Origin: Thiocapsa roseopersicina
GTDB lineage: Bacteria; Pseudomonadota; Gammaproteobacteria; Chromatiales; Chromatiaceae
Assembly (NCBI RefSeq): GCF_900106925.1
Contig: NZ_FNNZ01000009.1
Location: forward strand, 62,001-126,000
Length of the DNA: 64,000 nucleotides
Reading direction: 5' to 3'
The notes below the pieces were generated by a model. It was not told the DNA's origin. It saw only the letters and a list, made by a program, of their open reading frames with translations, and ran no database searches. Shown here piece by piece: positions 44,376-52,700 of this stretch (its first letter is position 1; each line of letters begins with the position of its first letter). The translations under genes were made by a program, and so were the position numbers.

Positions 44376-44705
44376 CGTCGAATACCTCTGCGTGTTTGAC
44401 CAAGTTTAAGGACTGCGACGGTGGCGGACGACGTCGAAGTCGCACTGCCACCGCATTTACCTACCGACGCGGTCAAGTATTAGGGCAACCTGAACAGAGA
44501 CAAGAAATACTATTTTAAGAACATGGTCATTTTGGCTTTTGCGGTCTTGATGGCTCGGAATCGAAATCGCGCTCGCAGAGACCAGGATCCATCATGTCGG
44601 GCTCCGCACTTGATTTTGTTCGGTATCCGCAAACATAGCGGATGGGACCGACACCGGTCTTGCCCATCATTTGCACACCGGACTCAACCCACAGGAGCAA
44701 TAGTC
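44376..44705. other. 330-base intergenic region between fasciclin and small membrane protein genes
   Basis: No convincing gene. It holds an inverted repeat GGTGGC (44420-44425) / GCCACC (44447-44452) in the fasciclin leader and an AT-rich patch near 44500-44525 that may hold promoters for the two divergent genes. Nothing else recognised. Confidence 0.5.
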
Positions 44706-44909
44706 ATGTCAGCCGGAGCCGTTAAGGGACTCGAGGTCTTGTTGATCGCAGGCGGCGTCTTCTGGTTCGCCTACTCGCAGATGAAGGCGTTGAAGCAGCC
44801 ACCCCCCGGCCTGGAGAAGCCGGAGGGCGAGCACGACGATGTGTCGTCGGCGCAGACCGCTGCCGGCGACCCGAGACAAGGGCTGAGCTCGTCTCAGCGC
44901 GAGAGATAG
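44706..44909 (+). CDS. Small single-pass membrane protein (hypothetical)
   Basis: 67 aa. A well-placed CAGGAG lies eight bases before the ATG. Residues about 6-24 (VKGLEVLLIAGGVFWFAYSQ) form one membrane helix, followed by a basic MKALK turn and a polar, Pro/Glu/Ser-rich tail. No family recognised. Its end overlaps the convergent glycosyltransferase gene by 16 bases. The helix, strong ribosome site and normal codon use support a real gene. Confidence 0.6.
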   Translation: MSAGAVKGLEVLLIAGGVFWFAYSQMKALKQPPPGLEKPEGEHDDVSSAQTAAGDPRQGLSSSQRER

Positions 44910-45787
44910 GCCCGGACGGACTCTTTCAGGGTATCGAAATTCCGTCTGATCTCCGCCATGGCATCCTGAACCTCGGGGGTCACCTCCTTGGAGATCCGGC
45001 GGATCGCTGCAGCGTGCTCGTCTCGCCACTCCTCCATCCGCTCGCGTAGACGTTTCAGGGTCTCGTCCGCTCCGCCGGCCTTGTCTTTCTCGTCGTAGCC
45101 GAAGCCATATTCGACAATGTCTTCGGTCACCTCGCCCTTGAAGAGGCGGTACAGCTCGACCTGGACACACTTGGCGCTGTAGCTGAAGCGCCCATCCTTC
45201 TCCAAGCGACGCACGCTCATGCGGATCCGGGTCGACTCGAGCATGTGCAGCGGCGCATACCGGGCAGCGCGCTTGACGAAGTCGTGGTCCTCGGCGAGAC
45301 GCAGCGATTCGTCGAATCCCCCGACGCGATCGAACAGCGCACGATCGACGAAGATCGCAAATCCGCCGGCATGCGGATCCGTCTTGAGGCTGAGCTTGAC
45401 GAAATAGTTGGCCAGCTCGAAGAGCAGCTCGTCGAGCGGATTCTCCGAGTCCGGCTCGAACCAACAGGTGGCGAGCCGCATGTCTTCGCCGTCCATCTCC
45501 GCGAGGGCCTTCTCCAGAAAGTCATCCGGCGGCAGCACATCGGCGTCGAAAAAGAACAGACGCTCGCCCTGCGCGACGGCCGCGCCGCGGTTGCGCCCGA
45601 CCGCCGGCATCCCCCCGTCGACGAGGGTCACGCCGCGCGAACGACAGATCTCGCGCGTGCCGTCGGTCGAGCCGGCATCGGCGACGATGATCTCGAAGTC
45701 GCGAAAGGTCTGTCGGTCGAGCCGATCGAGCAGCTTGGGCAGCAGATCGGACTCGTTCAACGCGGGAATAATGACGCTTGCCTTCAT
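44894..45787 (-). CDS. Family 2 glycosyltransferase
   Basis: 297 aa. GT-A fold: ASVIIPALNESDLLPKLLDRL at the N-terminus, ADAGSTDGT, and the FFDADVLPP metal-binding D-x-D, then GGFDESLRLAEDHDFVKRA. A C-terminal helical tail (about 215-297) carries many charged residues. Cytoplasmic, with no membrane helices. The acceptor is unknown. The start overlaps the stop of the upstream glucosidase gene (ATGA), so the two form an operon. Confidence 0.88.
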   Translation of the reverse strand: MKASVIIPALNESDLLPKLLDRLDRQTFRDFEIIVADAGSTDGTREICRSRGVTLVDGGMPAVGRNRGAAVAQGERLFFFDADVLPPDDFLEKALAEMDGEDMRLATCWFEPDSENPLDELLFELANYFVKLSLKTDPHAGGFAIFVDRALFDRVGGFDESLRLAEDHDFVKRAARYAPLHMLESTRIRMSVRRLEKDGRFSYSAKCVQVELYRLFKGEVTEDIVEYGFGYDEKDKAGGADETLKRLRERMEEWRDEHAAAIRRISKEVTPEVQDAMAEIRRNFDTLKESVRAYLSR

Positions 45788-47211
45788 GGTGTTGCCCTCG
45801 CGAGGTCGTGCTCTTCGATCAGATCGAGCGAGTCGTCGAGCGCCGTGGCAAGCAAGGAGCGGTACATGGGCTCGGGGAGGTCGAACCCGCCCGTGCGGCA
45901 GACCGATGCGTACCAGTAGGCACTCGACTTGGGTGTGCGTTGCAGGGTGTCGTAGTCGACGTGGACCAGTCCGAAGCGCTTGGACAGGCCCAAGGCCCAT
46001 TCGAAATTGTCCAGCAGACTCCAGACGAAATAGCCGCGAATATCGCTGCCGGCATCCAGTGCCTTGCGCAACATGAAGAGATAAGCCTCCAGATAGTCAC
46101 GCCGCGCCGGGTCCTGCACGCTGCCGTCGGCCTCCACGCGATCGGCGAAGGCCGCACCGTTCTCGGTAATATAGACCGGCGGGTTATCGTATCGCTCGCG
46201 CAGCCAGGTGAGCGTGTCGAGAAAGCTGCGCGGGTAGATCTCCCAGTCCATGTCGGTATGTACCGCGTTCGGATCCGGGCTGCGCGCCAGCCGAAAACCG
46301 AGCCAGGGCAGCCGACTGCGCTCGATGATGATGCGCGAGTAATGGTTCACGCCGACGAAGTCGACCGGCTGGCCGATCAGGTCCAGGTCACCCGGGCGCA
46401 AGGTCCAGTTGAAGGCCGAGAGGAGACGCCGAACCGGGTTCGGATACCTGCCGGCCAGGATGGGATCGGCGAAGAGCCGATTCGCCAGGGCATCGATACG
46501 CTCGGCGATCCGGACATCGGCGCGCCGCCGCGGGATCACCGGAAACAGATTGAGCGCGGGTCCGACCTGCGCATCCGGCACCAGGCCGCGCAGACGCTGC
46601 AATGCCGCACCATGCGCCAGCAACAGATGATGCGCGACGCGAAACGCCATCAAGGGGTTCCGCCGACCGGGCGCATGATCGCCGGAGACGTAACCCGCGG
46701 CGACCACCGTGAGCGGTTCGTTGACGGTGACCCAATGCTTGACGCGATCCCCGAGACGGCGCGCGACGACCTCGGCGAAATCGGCGAAACGCCAGACCGT
46801 CGCACGTGCCTCCCAGCCGCCGCGCTGCTCCTCGAACCAGGGGAGATCCCAGTGATACAGGGTCGCGAAAGGCCGGATGCCGCGCTCGAGCAGCCCCTCG
46901 ACCAGACGATCGTAGAAATCCAGACCCCGCCGGTTCACCCGTCCGTCCGGTCCGCTCATCACACGCGGCCAGGAGATCGAGAAACGATAAGCCCCCAGGC
47001 CAAGCGCCGCCATCAGATCCAGGTCGTCGGTAGAGCGGCGATAATGATCGCAGGCGATGCCTGCGTGGCTGCCGTCCTGCACACGCCCGGGGCGCGCCGT
47101 GAAGCGATCCCAGATCGAGGGCGCCTTGCCGTCGACATCGGGGGCGCCTTCGATCTGAAAGGCCGCGGTGGCGGCACCCCAGGTCAGGTTCTCGGGAAAT
47201 TGGATTCGCAT
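45784..47211 (-). CDS. Beta-glucosidase, glycoside hydrolase family 1
   Basis: 475 aa. GH1 signatures: FPENLTWGAATAAFQIEG near the N-terminus, acid/base Glu in TVNEPLTV, nucleophile Glu in YITENGAAF, and WSLLDNFEWALG near the end. It hydrolyses beta-glucosides in the cytoplasm (no signal peptide). The start MRIQFPENLTWG matches the family; an upstream ATG adds 20 residues of Arg-rich sequence. A sugar hydrolase paired with a glycosyltransferase suggests glucoside or compatible-solute turnover, an inference only. Confidence 0.93.
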   Translation of the reverse strand: MRIQFPENLTWGAATAAFQIEGAPDVDGKAPSIWDRFTARPGRVQDGSHAGIACDHYRRSTDDLDLMAALGLGAYRFSISWPRVMSGPDGRVNRRGLDFYDRLVEGLLERGIRPFATLYHWDLPWFEEQRGGWEARATVWRFADFAEVVARRLGDRVKHWVTVNEPLTVVAAGYVSGDHAPGRRNPLMAFRVAHHLLLAHGAALQRLRGLVPDAQVGPALNLFPVIPRRRADVRIAERIDALANRLFADPILAGRYPNPVRRLLSAFNWTLRPGDLDLIGQPVDFVGVNHYSRIIIERSRLPWLGFRLARSPDPNAVHTDMDWEIYPRSFLDTLTWLRERYDNPPVYITENGAAFADRVEADGSVQDPARRDYLEAYLFMLRKALDAGSDIRGYFVWSLLDNFEWALGLSKRFGLVHVDYDTLQRTPKSSAYWYASVCRTGGFDLPEPMYRSLLATALDDSLDLIEEHDLARATP

Positions 47212-47322
47212 CGTCCTGGATCGCCTCCGTCCAAGCCCGCCAAAGGACAATGCACGGCGCAGCCCATGCATCGGATCCGCGTCACGCTTTCGAGCCCGGT
47301 CTTATGATAGCGTCGACCCAAG

Positions 47323-48369
47323 ATGAAAGGATCAACCCGAACAACACACCCTTCGACCCCGTCTTTACACGACCGTCAAGGCATCGAGCAAGTCATGGAC
47401 ACCGAAGACACGACGAGCGATCTCGACGGGGTCGACCTCACCGGCATGGCCGCACGCATCGGCCGCACCCATCTGCGCCAACGCTTGGGTCTGGAAGACG
47501 ACCATGAGGTCTTCGTGCTGCGCCGCCCCGGCGCCCACTTCTTCTACCCCGAAAATTGGTACTCGGTTCACGGTGTGATTCGTGCGTGTTTGCGTATCAG
47601 CGGACTCTACGCCCGCGCCCAGCGCAACGCCCGCAACATCCAGGTCAAACGCCACCGCGTCGCCGTCGCGAACCTTCCCTCGGCCTTCGAAGGCTTTCGC
47701 ATCCTGCATCTGACCGATCTGCACGTGGACATGGAGAGCCGCAATGCCCATGCGATCAGCGATTGCGTGCGCGGCCTCGATTATGACCTCTGCGTGCTGA
47801 CCGGCGACTATCGCGCCCGCACCTTCGGGCCGATCGACCGTGTGCTTGCAGGCATGGCGACGATTCGACTCCAGCTCAAGGGGCCGGTGTACGGGGTGCT
47901 GGGCAACCACGATACCCTGCGCCTGGTCCCCGGACTGGAGGCGCTCGGGATCCGATTGCTGCTGAACGAGGCGGTCGTCATCGAGCGCGATGGCCAGTTG
48001 ATCCACCTCGCCGGTGTGGACGACGCCCATTACTATCAGGTCCACAATATCGATCGCGCCTCCGCCGAGATCCCGGACGAGGCATTCTCCATCCTCCTCT
48101 CGCACACCCCCGAGATCTATCGGCTGGCCGCCCATGCGGGGTTCAGCCTGATGCTCAGCGGTCACACCCACGGCGGCCAGATCTGCCTGCCCGGCGGAAT
48201 CCCTGTCGTCTGGGACGCCCGGTGTCCCCGCGCCATGGCGTCGGGCCCCTGGCGCTACGGCACGCTGACCGGCTACACCTCGGTCGGCGCCGGCACCTCG
48301 GTGGTCAACGCCCGACTCAATTGTCTACCCGAAGTCACCCTGCACGAGCTGCGGCGCGCGCCCATCTAA
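47323..48369 (+). CDS. Metallophosphoesterase (YkuE/YaeI-like)
   Basis: 348 aa from this ATG; an in-frame ATG at 47395 gives 324 aa and neither has a clear ribosome site. The calcineurin-like metal ligands are all present: HLTDLHVD, LTGDY, LGNHD, LLSHTPE and SGHTHGGQI. The family includes membrane-associated phosphodiesterases acting on UDP-sugars or lipids; the N-terminal 100 residues here are unlike the usual transmembrane helix and may be a distinct domain. The TAA stop is the first triplet of repeat D. Confidence 0.85.
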   Translation: MKGSTRTTHPSTPSLHDRQGIEQVMDTEDTTSDLDGVDLTGMAARIGRTHLRQRLGLEDDHEVFVLRRPGAHFFYPENWYSVHGVIRACLRISGLYARAQRNARNIQVKRHRVAVANLPSAFEGFRILHLTDLHVDMESRNAHAISDCVRGLDYDLCVLTGDYRARTFGPIDRVLAGMATIRLQLKGPVYGVLGNHDTLRLVPGLEALGIRLLLNEAVVIERDGQLIHLAGVDDAHYYQVHNIDRASAEIPDEAFSILLSHTPEIYRLAAHAGFSLMLSGHTHGGQICLPGGIPVVWDARCPRAMASGPWRYGTLTGYTSVGAGTSVVNARLNCLPEVTLHELRRAPI

Positions 48370-48451
48370 ACCGCGCCGACTCCAACGGTCGTCAAGCCTG
48401 CCGGGGCCGATCCCATCCAAAAACATCGCATACCGCGCTGGGCGCGGTTTA
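48367..48451. repeat. 85-bp palindrome-ended repeat, copy D
   Basis: TAAACCGCGCC (48367) and GGCGCGGTTTA (to 48451) bound it; it differs from copy B at only three positions. It fills the gap between two convergent genes and supplies the stop codon of both: TAA at 48367-48369 for the phosphoesterase and minus-strand TAA at 48449-48451 for the diguanylate cyclase. Confidence 0.88.
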
Positions 48452-50557
48452 GGCGCCGAAGTCGACGACGCGGTTGCGCCCCTGGGCCTTCGCACGGTAG
48501 AGGGCCAAATCAGCACGACGGATCAGATCGGTCGCCTCCAACTCATGCGGATCAGCCACCGCCGATCCGATCGAGACGGTGATCCCGGGTAGATCCAGTC
48601 CGTGGCACTGCAACCGCATCTCCATGACGGCCGATCGCAGCGCTTCCAAACGACGGCGCGCATCGTCCGGGGTTGTACCGGGCAGGATCAGCATCAACTC
48701 CTCCCCGCCATAGCGGCAGACGATGTCGCTCCCGCGCACCCATCCACCCAGAAAGTGGCCCACCGCCGACAGGGCGAGGTCGCCGGCCTCGTGGCCGTAG
48801 GTGTCGTTGAATCGCTTGAAATGATCGAGGTCGAGCATCGCGACGGTCAAGGGCTCGCCGACACGGTTGCATCGCGCAAGCTCGCGCGGCAGGGTCTCTT
48901 CCAGATAACGGCGATTGAAAAGGCCGGTCAGCCCGTCGCGGATCGCCTGCTCGCGCAGCGCCTCGCGCAGCGCCAGGTTCGACAAGGTCAGTTTGATGGA
49001 TTCGCCGACCGTCATCGCGAGCGTGCGCAGCTCGGCGAAGCCGCCGTCGCACAAGGTATCGGCCGCCACGATCTGCAGCAATCCCAGAGGCTGATCCTTG
49101 ATCGCCAGCGGGACGCAGAGATAGCGACTTTCCGGCGGGCCTTGAAAGCGGTTGCAGCCACGACAGCCGTGCGGATCGGCGACGGCAAAGATCCCGCCCT
49201 GCCGGAAGGCTGCGCAGTCCCTCGCCGGGAAATGCGGGCGCAGGCCATGGCAGGCGCCCCAGGATGCGACAAGCGCGAGCGCTTCGCCTTGCTCATGCGC
49301 AACGACCAGCCCGCCCCCGTGCGAGCCGAAGAGGCTCACTGCGCTGTCGGCGAAGATTTCGTAGGCCGCGGCGCGACCCTCGCACGACAGCAAACGCTCG
49401 TTCATGCGATTGAGCGCGACCATTTGGGCATCGTGGCGCTGCAGGTCCCTGAGACTTCGTCGCAACGCCTCCTCGGCGTGTCTGCGCTCGGTGATGTCCT
49501 GTACTTGGGAGATGAAGTAGAGCGGTTGTCCCCGTGAGTCGCGCACCAAGGACGAGGAGACCTGTCCGTGAACGACATGGCCCAGGCGATGCCGGTAGCG
49601 TTTCTCGAAGGTCGCGTTCTCGGTTTCGCCTCGGACCGCGCGCGCGATGAATCCGGGGCTGACCGCGGCGTCTTCGGGTAGCGTAAGGGCATTGACCGAC
49701 ATCCCCTCGAGCTCCGCGTTCGTGTAGCCGAGGATCTCGCTCATGCGATCGTTCACCTTCAGAAACCGAGCCTGCAGATCGACCAGCACCATACCGGTAT
49801 TGGCGTTGTCGAACGCCAAGCGGAATCGGGTCTCGCTCTCGCTCAGAGCCGCCGCCGCGCGTTCGCGCCCCGCGATATCGTCCTCGAGGCGCCGCTGAGC
49901 CAGCAGATAGTCGTACTCGATGCGCTGCGCGTTCATGATGATCTGGCTCAACGCAAGCAGCAGGACCGCCATGATCCCCCAGAGGATGAGCGCGCCGTGC
50001 GGTGGGGACGCCGCGAGAAAATCCGCGATCGGTGCGGCCACGACACCGGAATAGACCGCACGCGTCAGCTCGGTCAGGGTCAGAATGCCGATGGTGAATG
50101 CCTGCAGGCGGTCTCCGGAGCCGAAGTAATCGGGACGTTGCGTCATGAGCACCCGTAGCGCCCAAAGCTGCACGACGCTGGAATAGACGCCGAAGAGAAC
50201 AATTCGCGCATTGATGCTCGGCGCGACGAAGGTGAACCAGGCCAACAAGGTCGCAAAAGAGAGCAGTAAGCCGAGCTCCGCCAGACGATGCGTCGGGCGG
50301 TCCCGAAAGAGCTGCAAGCCGCGTAGATACAGGGTGAGATCGGCCAGCAACAGAACATTGGCCAGAACGACCGTCAACCAGGGCGAGAGCTCGCCGCGCG
50401 ACAACATGAGAATGCCGCCGAGCGTTCGGCAGAAGGTCCCGAGCACCCAATATCCAAAGCCCGGATAGGTGCGACGCGTGAAGAAGACAGTCGCCATGCC
50501 GATGTTGGTGGCGACCGAGATCGCCAACCCGGCAATCAAAAGGGTCGTCAGCTCCAT
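48449..50557 (-). CDS. Membrane diguanylate cyclase with PAS and GAF domains
   Basis: 702 aa. About six to seven membrane helices (residues 5-215) form an N-terminal sensor domain of the MASE/7TM kind. A PAS domain (about 245-365), a GAF domain (about 385-525) with several cysteines including HGCRGCNRF, and a GGDEF domain with intact GGEEL (617-621) follow. An I-site R-x-x-D (RGSD) is five residues before it. It should make cyclic-di-GMP in response to membrane and redox or ligand cues. It overlaps the upstream CarS-like gene by 10 bases. Confidence 0.9.
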   Translation of the reverse strand: MELTTLLIAGLAISVATNIGMATVFFTRRTYPGFGYWVLGTFCRTLGGILMLSRGELSPWLTVVLANVLLLADLTLYLRGLQLFRDRPTHRLAELGLLLSFATLLAWFTFVAPSINARIVLFGVYSSVVQLWALRVLMTQRPDYFGSGDRLQAFTIGILTLTELTRAVYSGVVAAPIADFLAASPPHGALILWGIMAVLLLALSQIIMNAQRIEYDYLLAQRRLEDDIAGRERAAAALSESETRFRLAFDNANTGMVLVDLQARFLKVNDRMSEILGYTNAELEGMSVNALTLPEDAAVSPGFIARAVRGETENATFEKRYRHRLGHVVHGQVSSSLVRDSRGQPLYFISQVQDITERRHAEEALRRSLRDLQRHDAQMVALNRMNERLLSCEGRAAAYEIFADSAVSLFGSHGGGLVVAHEQGEALALVASWGACHGLRPHFPARDCAAFRQGGIFAVADPHGCRGCNRFQGPPESRYLCVPLAIKDQPLGLLQIVAADTLCDGGFAELRTLAMTVGESIKLTLSNLALREALREQAIRDGLTGLFNRRYLEETLPRELARCNRVGEPLTVAMLDLDHFKRFNDTYGHEAGDLALSAVGHFLGGWVRGSDIVCRYGGEELMLILPGTTPDDARRRLEALRSAVMEMRLQCHGLDLPGITVSIGSAVADPHELEATDLIRRADLALYRAKAQGRNRVVDFGA

Positions 50558-51042
50558 CCGCGGATACTCTTGATCATGCGACGCAGGCGTGCCGAAAACG
50601 GCGTCAAGAGCAGATCGATCAGCGCGAAGGCGATCACGACGATGACGACCCCGGATGCCGAGAGATCCAAGGCAGTCATCAGCAGGATCGCCGGGATGAG
50701 TGCCTCCGGGATTTCATCCAAAAAGAGGGCGGGTTCACTGGGCTGCCGCCCCAGACGTCGTTTGATGAAGCTGGCAAGGAGATCCCCCGACATGGCGCCC
50801 AGAGCGGCGATCAGGCCGAAGAGCCAGGGCAAACCAAGCAGAACGGCAAGCCACGGCGTCGTCAGCAGAGCCGCGCCGAGACCGCGCCAGGTCTTCGAGG
50901 AACCCAGCCAAGGGCGACCGTCTCGGAAGGTGCGCCCGCCATCGAGCGGGTGCGCGAGACGATGCCCGAGAAGCAGACGCGCCAAGACCGGAACGCCGTT
51001 CGCCCAGACCACCAACGCCAGCATCTGTAGGGTCGGAGTCAT
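50548..51042 (-). CDS. CarS-like CDP-archaeol synthase family protein (DUF46)
   Basis: 164 aa, about four membrane helices. The pattern GRPWLGSSKTWRGLGAALL, then GDLLASFIKRRLG, and LDEIPEALIPAILL fits the CDP-alcohol transferase-like CarS/CdsA branch. In archaea this enzyme makes CDP-archaeol; bacterial members are of unknown substrate, presumably a CTP-dependent lipid activation. The start at 51042 (MTPTLQ) is chosen over 51081 by hydrophobicity. Translationally coupled to the downstream diguanylate cyclase. Confidence 0.75.
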   Translation of the reverse strand: MTPTLQMLALVVWANGVPVLARLLLGHRLAHPLDGGRTFRDGRPWLGSSKTWRGLGAALLTTPWLAVLLGLPWLFGLIAALGAMSGDLLASFIKRRLGRQPSEPALFLDEIPEALIPAILLMTALDLSASGVVIVVIAFALIDLLLTPFSARLRRMIKSIRGWS

Positions 51043-51206
51043 CGGCGCAGCATGATTCCCGAACGGTCGCCCCTTGATCATGCCGCTCGCTTCGGAGCGG
51101 CATCCTGAAATCCATCACCCGACCGCCGGCCCTCGGATGAACGCCATCGTCGGTGCCGTCAAGACCTTAAATGAAGCACGAGGCGCTCGACGGCCCGAGT
51201 GCAGCG

Positions 51207-51677
51207 TCAAATATGCCGTCCGACGTCGACGACCTCTGCAACACCCATGAGGTCGGCAAACCGAGCCCCGGTGATCTTGATCAGGTGCTCGTGGTCACCG
51301 GATTCGAAGTAGACCTCCGGCAGATTCATGAGATGACGATCCACGAGCGTCCTCAGCTCGTATGCCGTACCGATCGGAGGCACGGCGCCCGGCTCGCAAT
51401 CCGGGAACAGCCCCGCCAACTCGGCCTCGGTCGCCAGGCCCACCGGCTCTCCGAGGTACTCGTGAAGTCGCCCGAGGTGGACATGATAGTCGGCCGGGAC
51501 GACGACGAGGAGATAGCGCCCGTCTTGATTGACGACGACCCCCTTCGCCAGATGATCCCCCGGGACGTGCGCCGCCTGCGCCGTATCCATGCTGGCACCG
51601 GTGTGAGGATGACGAACCAAGGTGTAGTCGATGCATTGCTCCTTGAGGTAGGACTCGAGCGTGCACGGGATGGACAT
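51207..51677 (-). CDS. YbaK/ProX-type aminoacyl-tRNA deacylase domain protein
   Basis: 156 aa. The YbaK fold: YTLVRHPHTGASMDTAQAAHVPGDHLAKGVVVN with the conserved K, VVPADYHVHLGRL, and GTAYELRTLVD. It probably hydrolyses mischarged tRNA or a related adduct. AGGAGGTC six bases before the ATG is a near-perfect ribosome site. Monocistronic, on the minus strand. Confidence 0.88.
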   Translation of the reverse strand: MSIPCTLESYLKEQCIDYTLVRHPHTGASMDTAQAAHVPGDHLAKGVVVNQDGRYLLVVVPADYHVHLGRLHEYLGEPVGLATEAELAGLFPDCEPGAVPPIGTAYELRTLVDRHLMNLPEVYFESGDHEHLIKITGARFADLMGVAEVVDVGRHI

Positions 51678-51743
51678 GATGACCTCCTGCGTTGGATTGA
51701 CCTACAGGGAAGTCTAGACCTTTCAACCGGGGTTCGTCGGCGT

Positions 51744-51828
51744 CGAACCACATCTGCGCCGACGCCCGAAGCGGACTACAGGAGCGAGATCGAGCGACCA
51801 AGGCCCCGATCCCGCCGGAGGCGGTTTA
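51744..51828. repeat. 85-bp palindrome-ended repeat, copy F (decayed left end)
   Basis: The right end GAGGCGGTTTA is one mismatch from the family end, the left end CGAACCACATC has about four mismatches. Length is exactly 85. TCTGCGCCGACGCCCG inside is identical to copy A2. The right-end minus-strand TAA (51826-51828) is the suhB stop codon. Confidence 0.6.
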
Positions 51829-52626
51829 AGCCTTCAACTGCTCGGTGAGATGCGGTGTCAGGAGATCCAGCATCGCGCGATGCACCTTGAGGTTCCCGGC
51901 GATCAGATTGCCGGTCTCGAGAAAGCTCTTTCCGCCGGCGAGATCCGTGACGGTGCCGCCCGCCTCGGCGACAAGGAGCGCGCCCGCCGCGCAATCCCAT
52001 TCGGCGAGACCGATCTCCCAGAAGCCGTCGGTGCGTCCGGCCGCGACATAGGCGAGATCCAGCGCGGCCGAGCCCGGCCGGCGCAGACCCGCGGTCGCCA
52101 GTGTCATGTCCTTGAACATGCGTAGATAGACGTCGATGTGGCGCTGGTCGCGAAAGGGGAAGCCGGTCCCGATCAGGGCACCTTCGAGCGAGGGGCGATT
52201 GGCGACGCGGATCTTGCGGTCGTTCAGTTGCGCGCCCTGACCGCGGGCGGCACTGTACATCTCCTCGCGCAGCGGGTCATAGACCACGCCGCACTCGAGC
52301 TGGCCCTTGTGCTTGAGCGCGATCGAGACCGAGAACTGCGGGAAGCCGTGCAGGTAGTTGGTCGTGCCGTCGAGCGGATCGATGACCCACTGGAAATCTC
52401 CTCGACCCTGCGCGCCGCTTTCCTCGGCGAGGATCGCATGATCCGGGAAGCGTGCCCGCAGCTCCTGGATGATCAGCGCTTCGGCACCGCGGTCGATGTC
52501 GCTCACGAAATCGTTGCGACTCTTGGACTCGACCTTCAGCGAGTCGACACGGTCCATGTAGCGCAGAAGGAGTTTGCCGGCACTGCGTGCGGCGCGAATA
52601 GCGATATTGAGGCTTGGGTGTTGCAT
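51826..52626 (-). CDS. suhB: Inositol-1-monophosphatase (SuhB)
   Basis: 266 aa. Metal-binding motifs are present: ILAEESG, WVIDPLDGTTNYLHGFPQF, and the C-terminal WEIGLAEWDCAAGALLVAEAGG. It dephosphorylates inositol monophosphate and in gammaproteobacteria also joins the Nus antitermination complex on rRNA. The start at 52626 (MQHPSLNIAIRAAR) matches SuhB; MHT upstream is possible. Divergent from trmJ, the usual arrangement in this class. Confidence 0.95.
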   Translation of the reverse strand: MQHPSLNIAIRAARSAGKLLLRYMDRVDSLKVESKSRNDFVSDIDRGAEALIIQELRARFPDHAILAEESGAQGRGDFQWVIDPLDGTTNYLHGFPQFSVSIALKHKGQLECGVVYDPLREEMYSAARGQGAQLNDRKIRVANRPSLEGALIGTGFPFRDQRHIDVYLRMFKDMTLATAGLRRPGSAALDLAYVAAGRTDGFWEIGLAEWDCAAGALLVAEAGGTVTDLAGGKSFLETGNLIAGNLKVHRAMLDLLTPHLTEQLKA

Positions 52627-52700
52627 AGTGTGCAAGATAACCGATGCGCGTCACCGATCAAAGATTGACAATCTACTGATGTTCTGAAGAACTTGCATCC

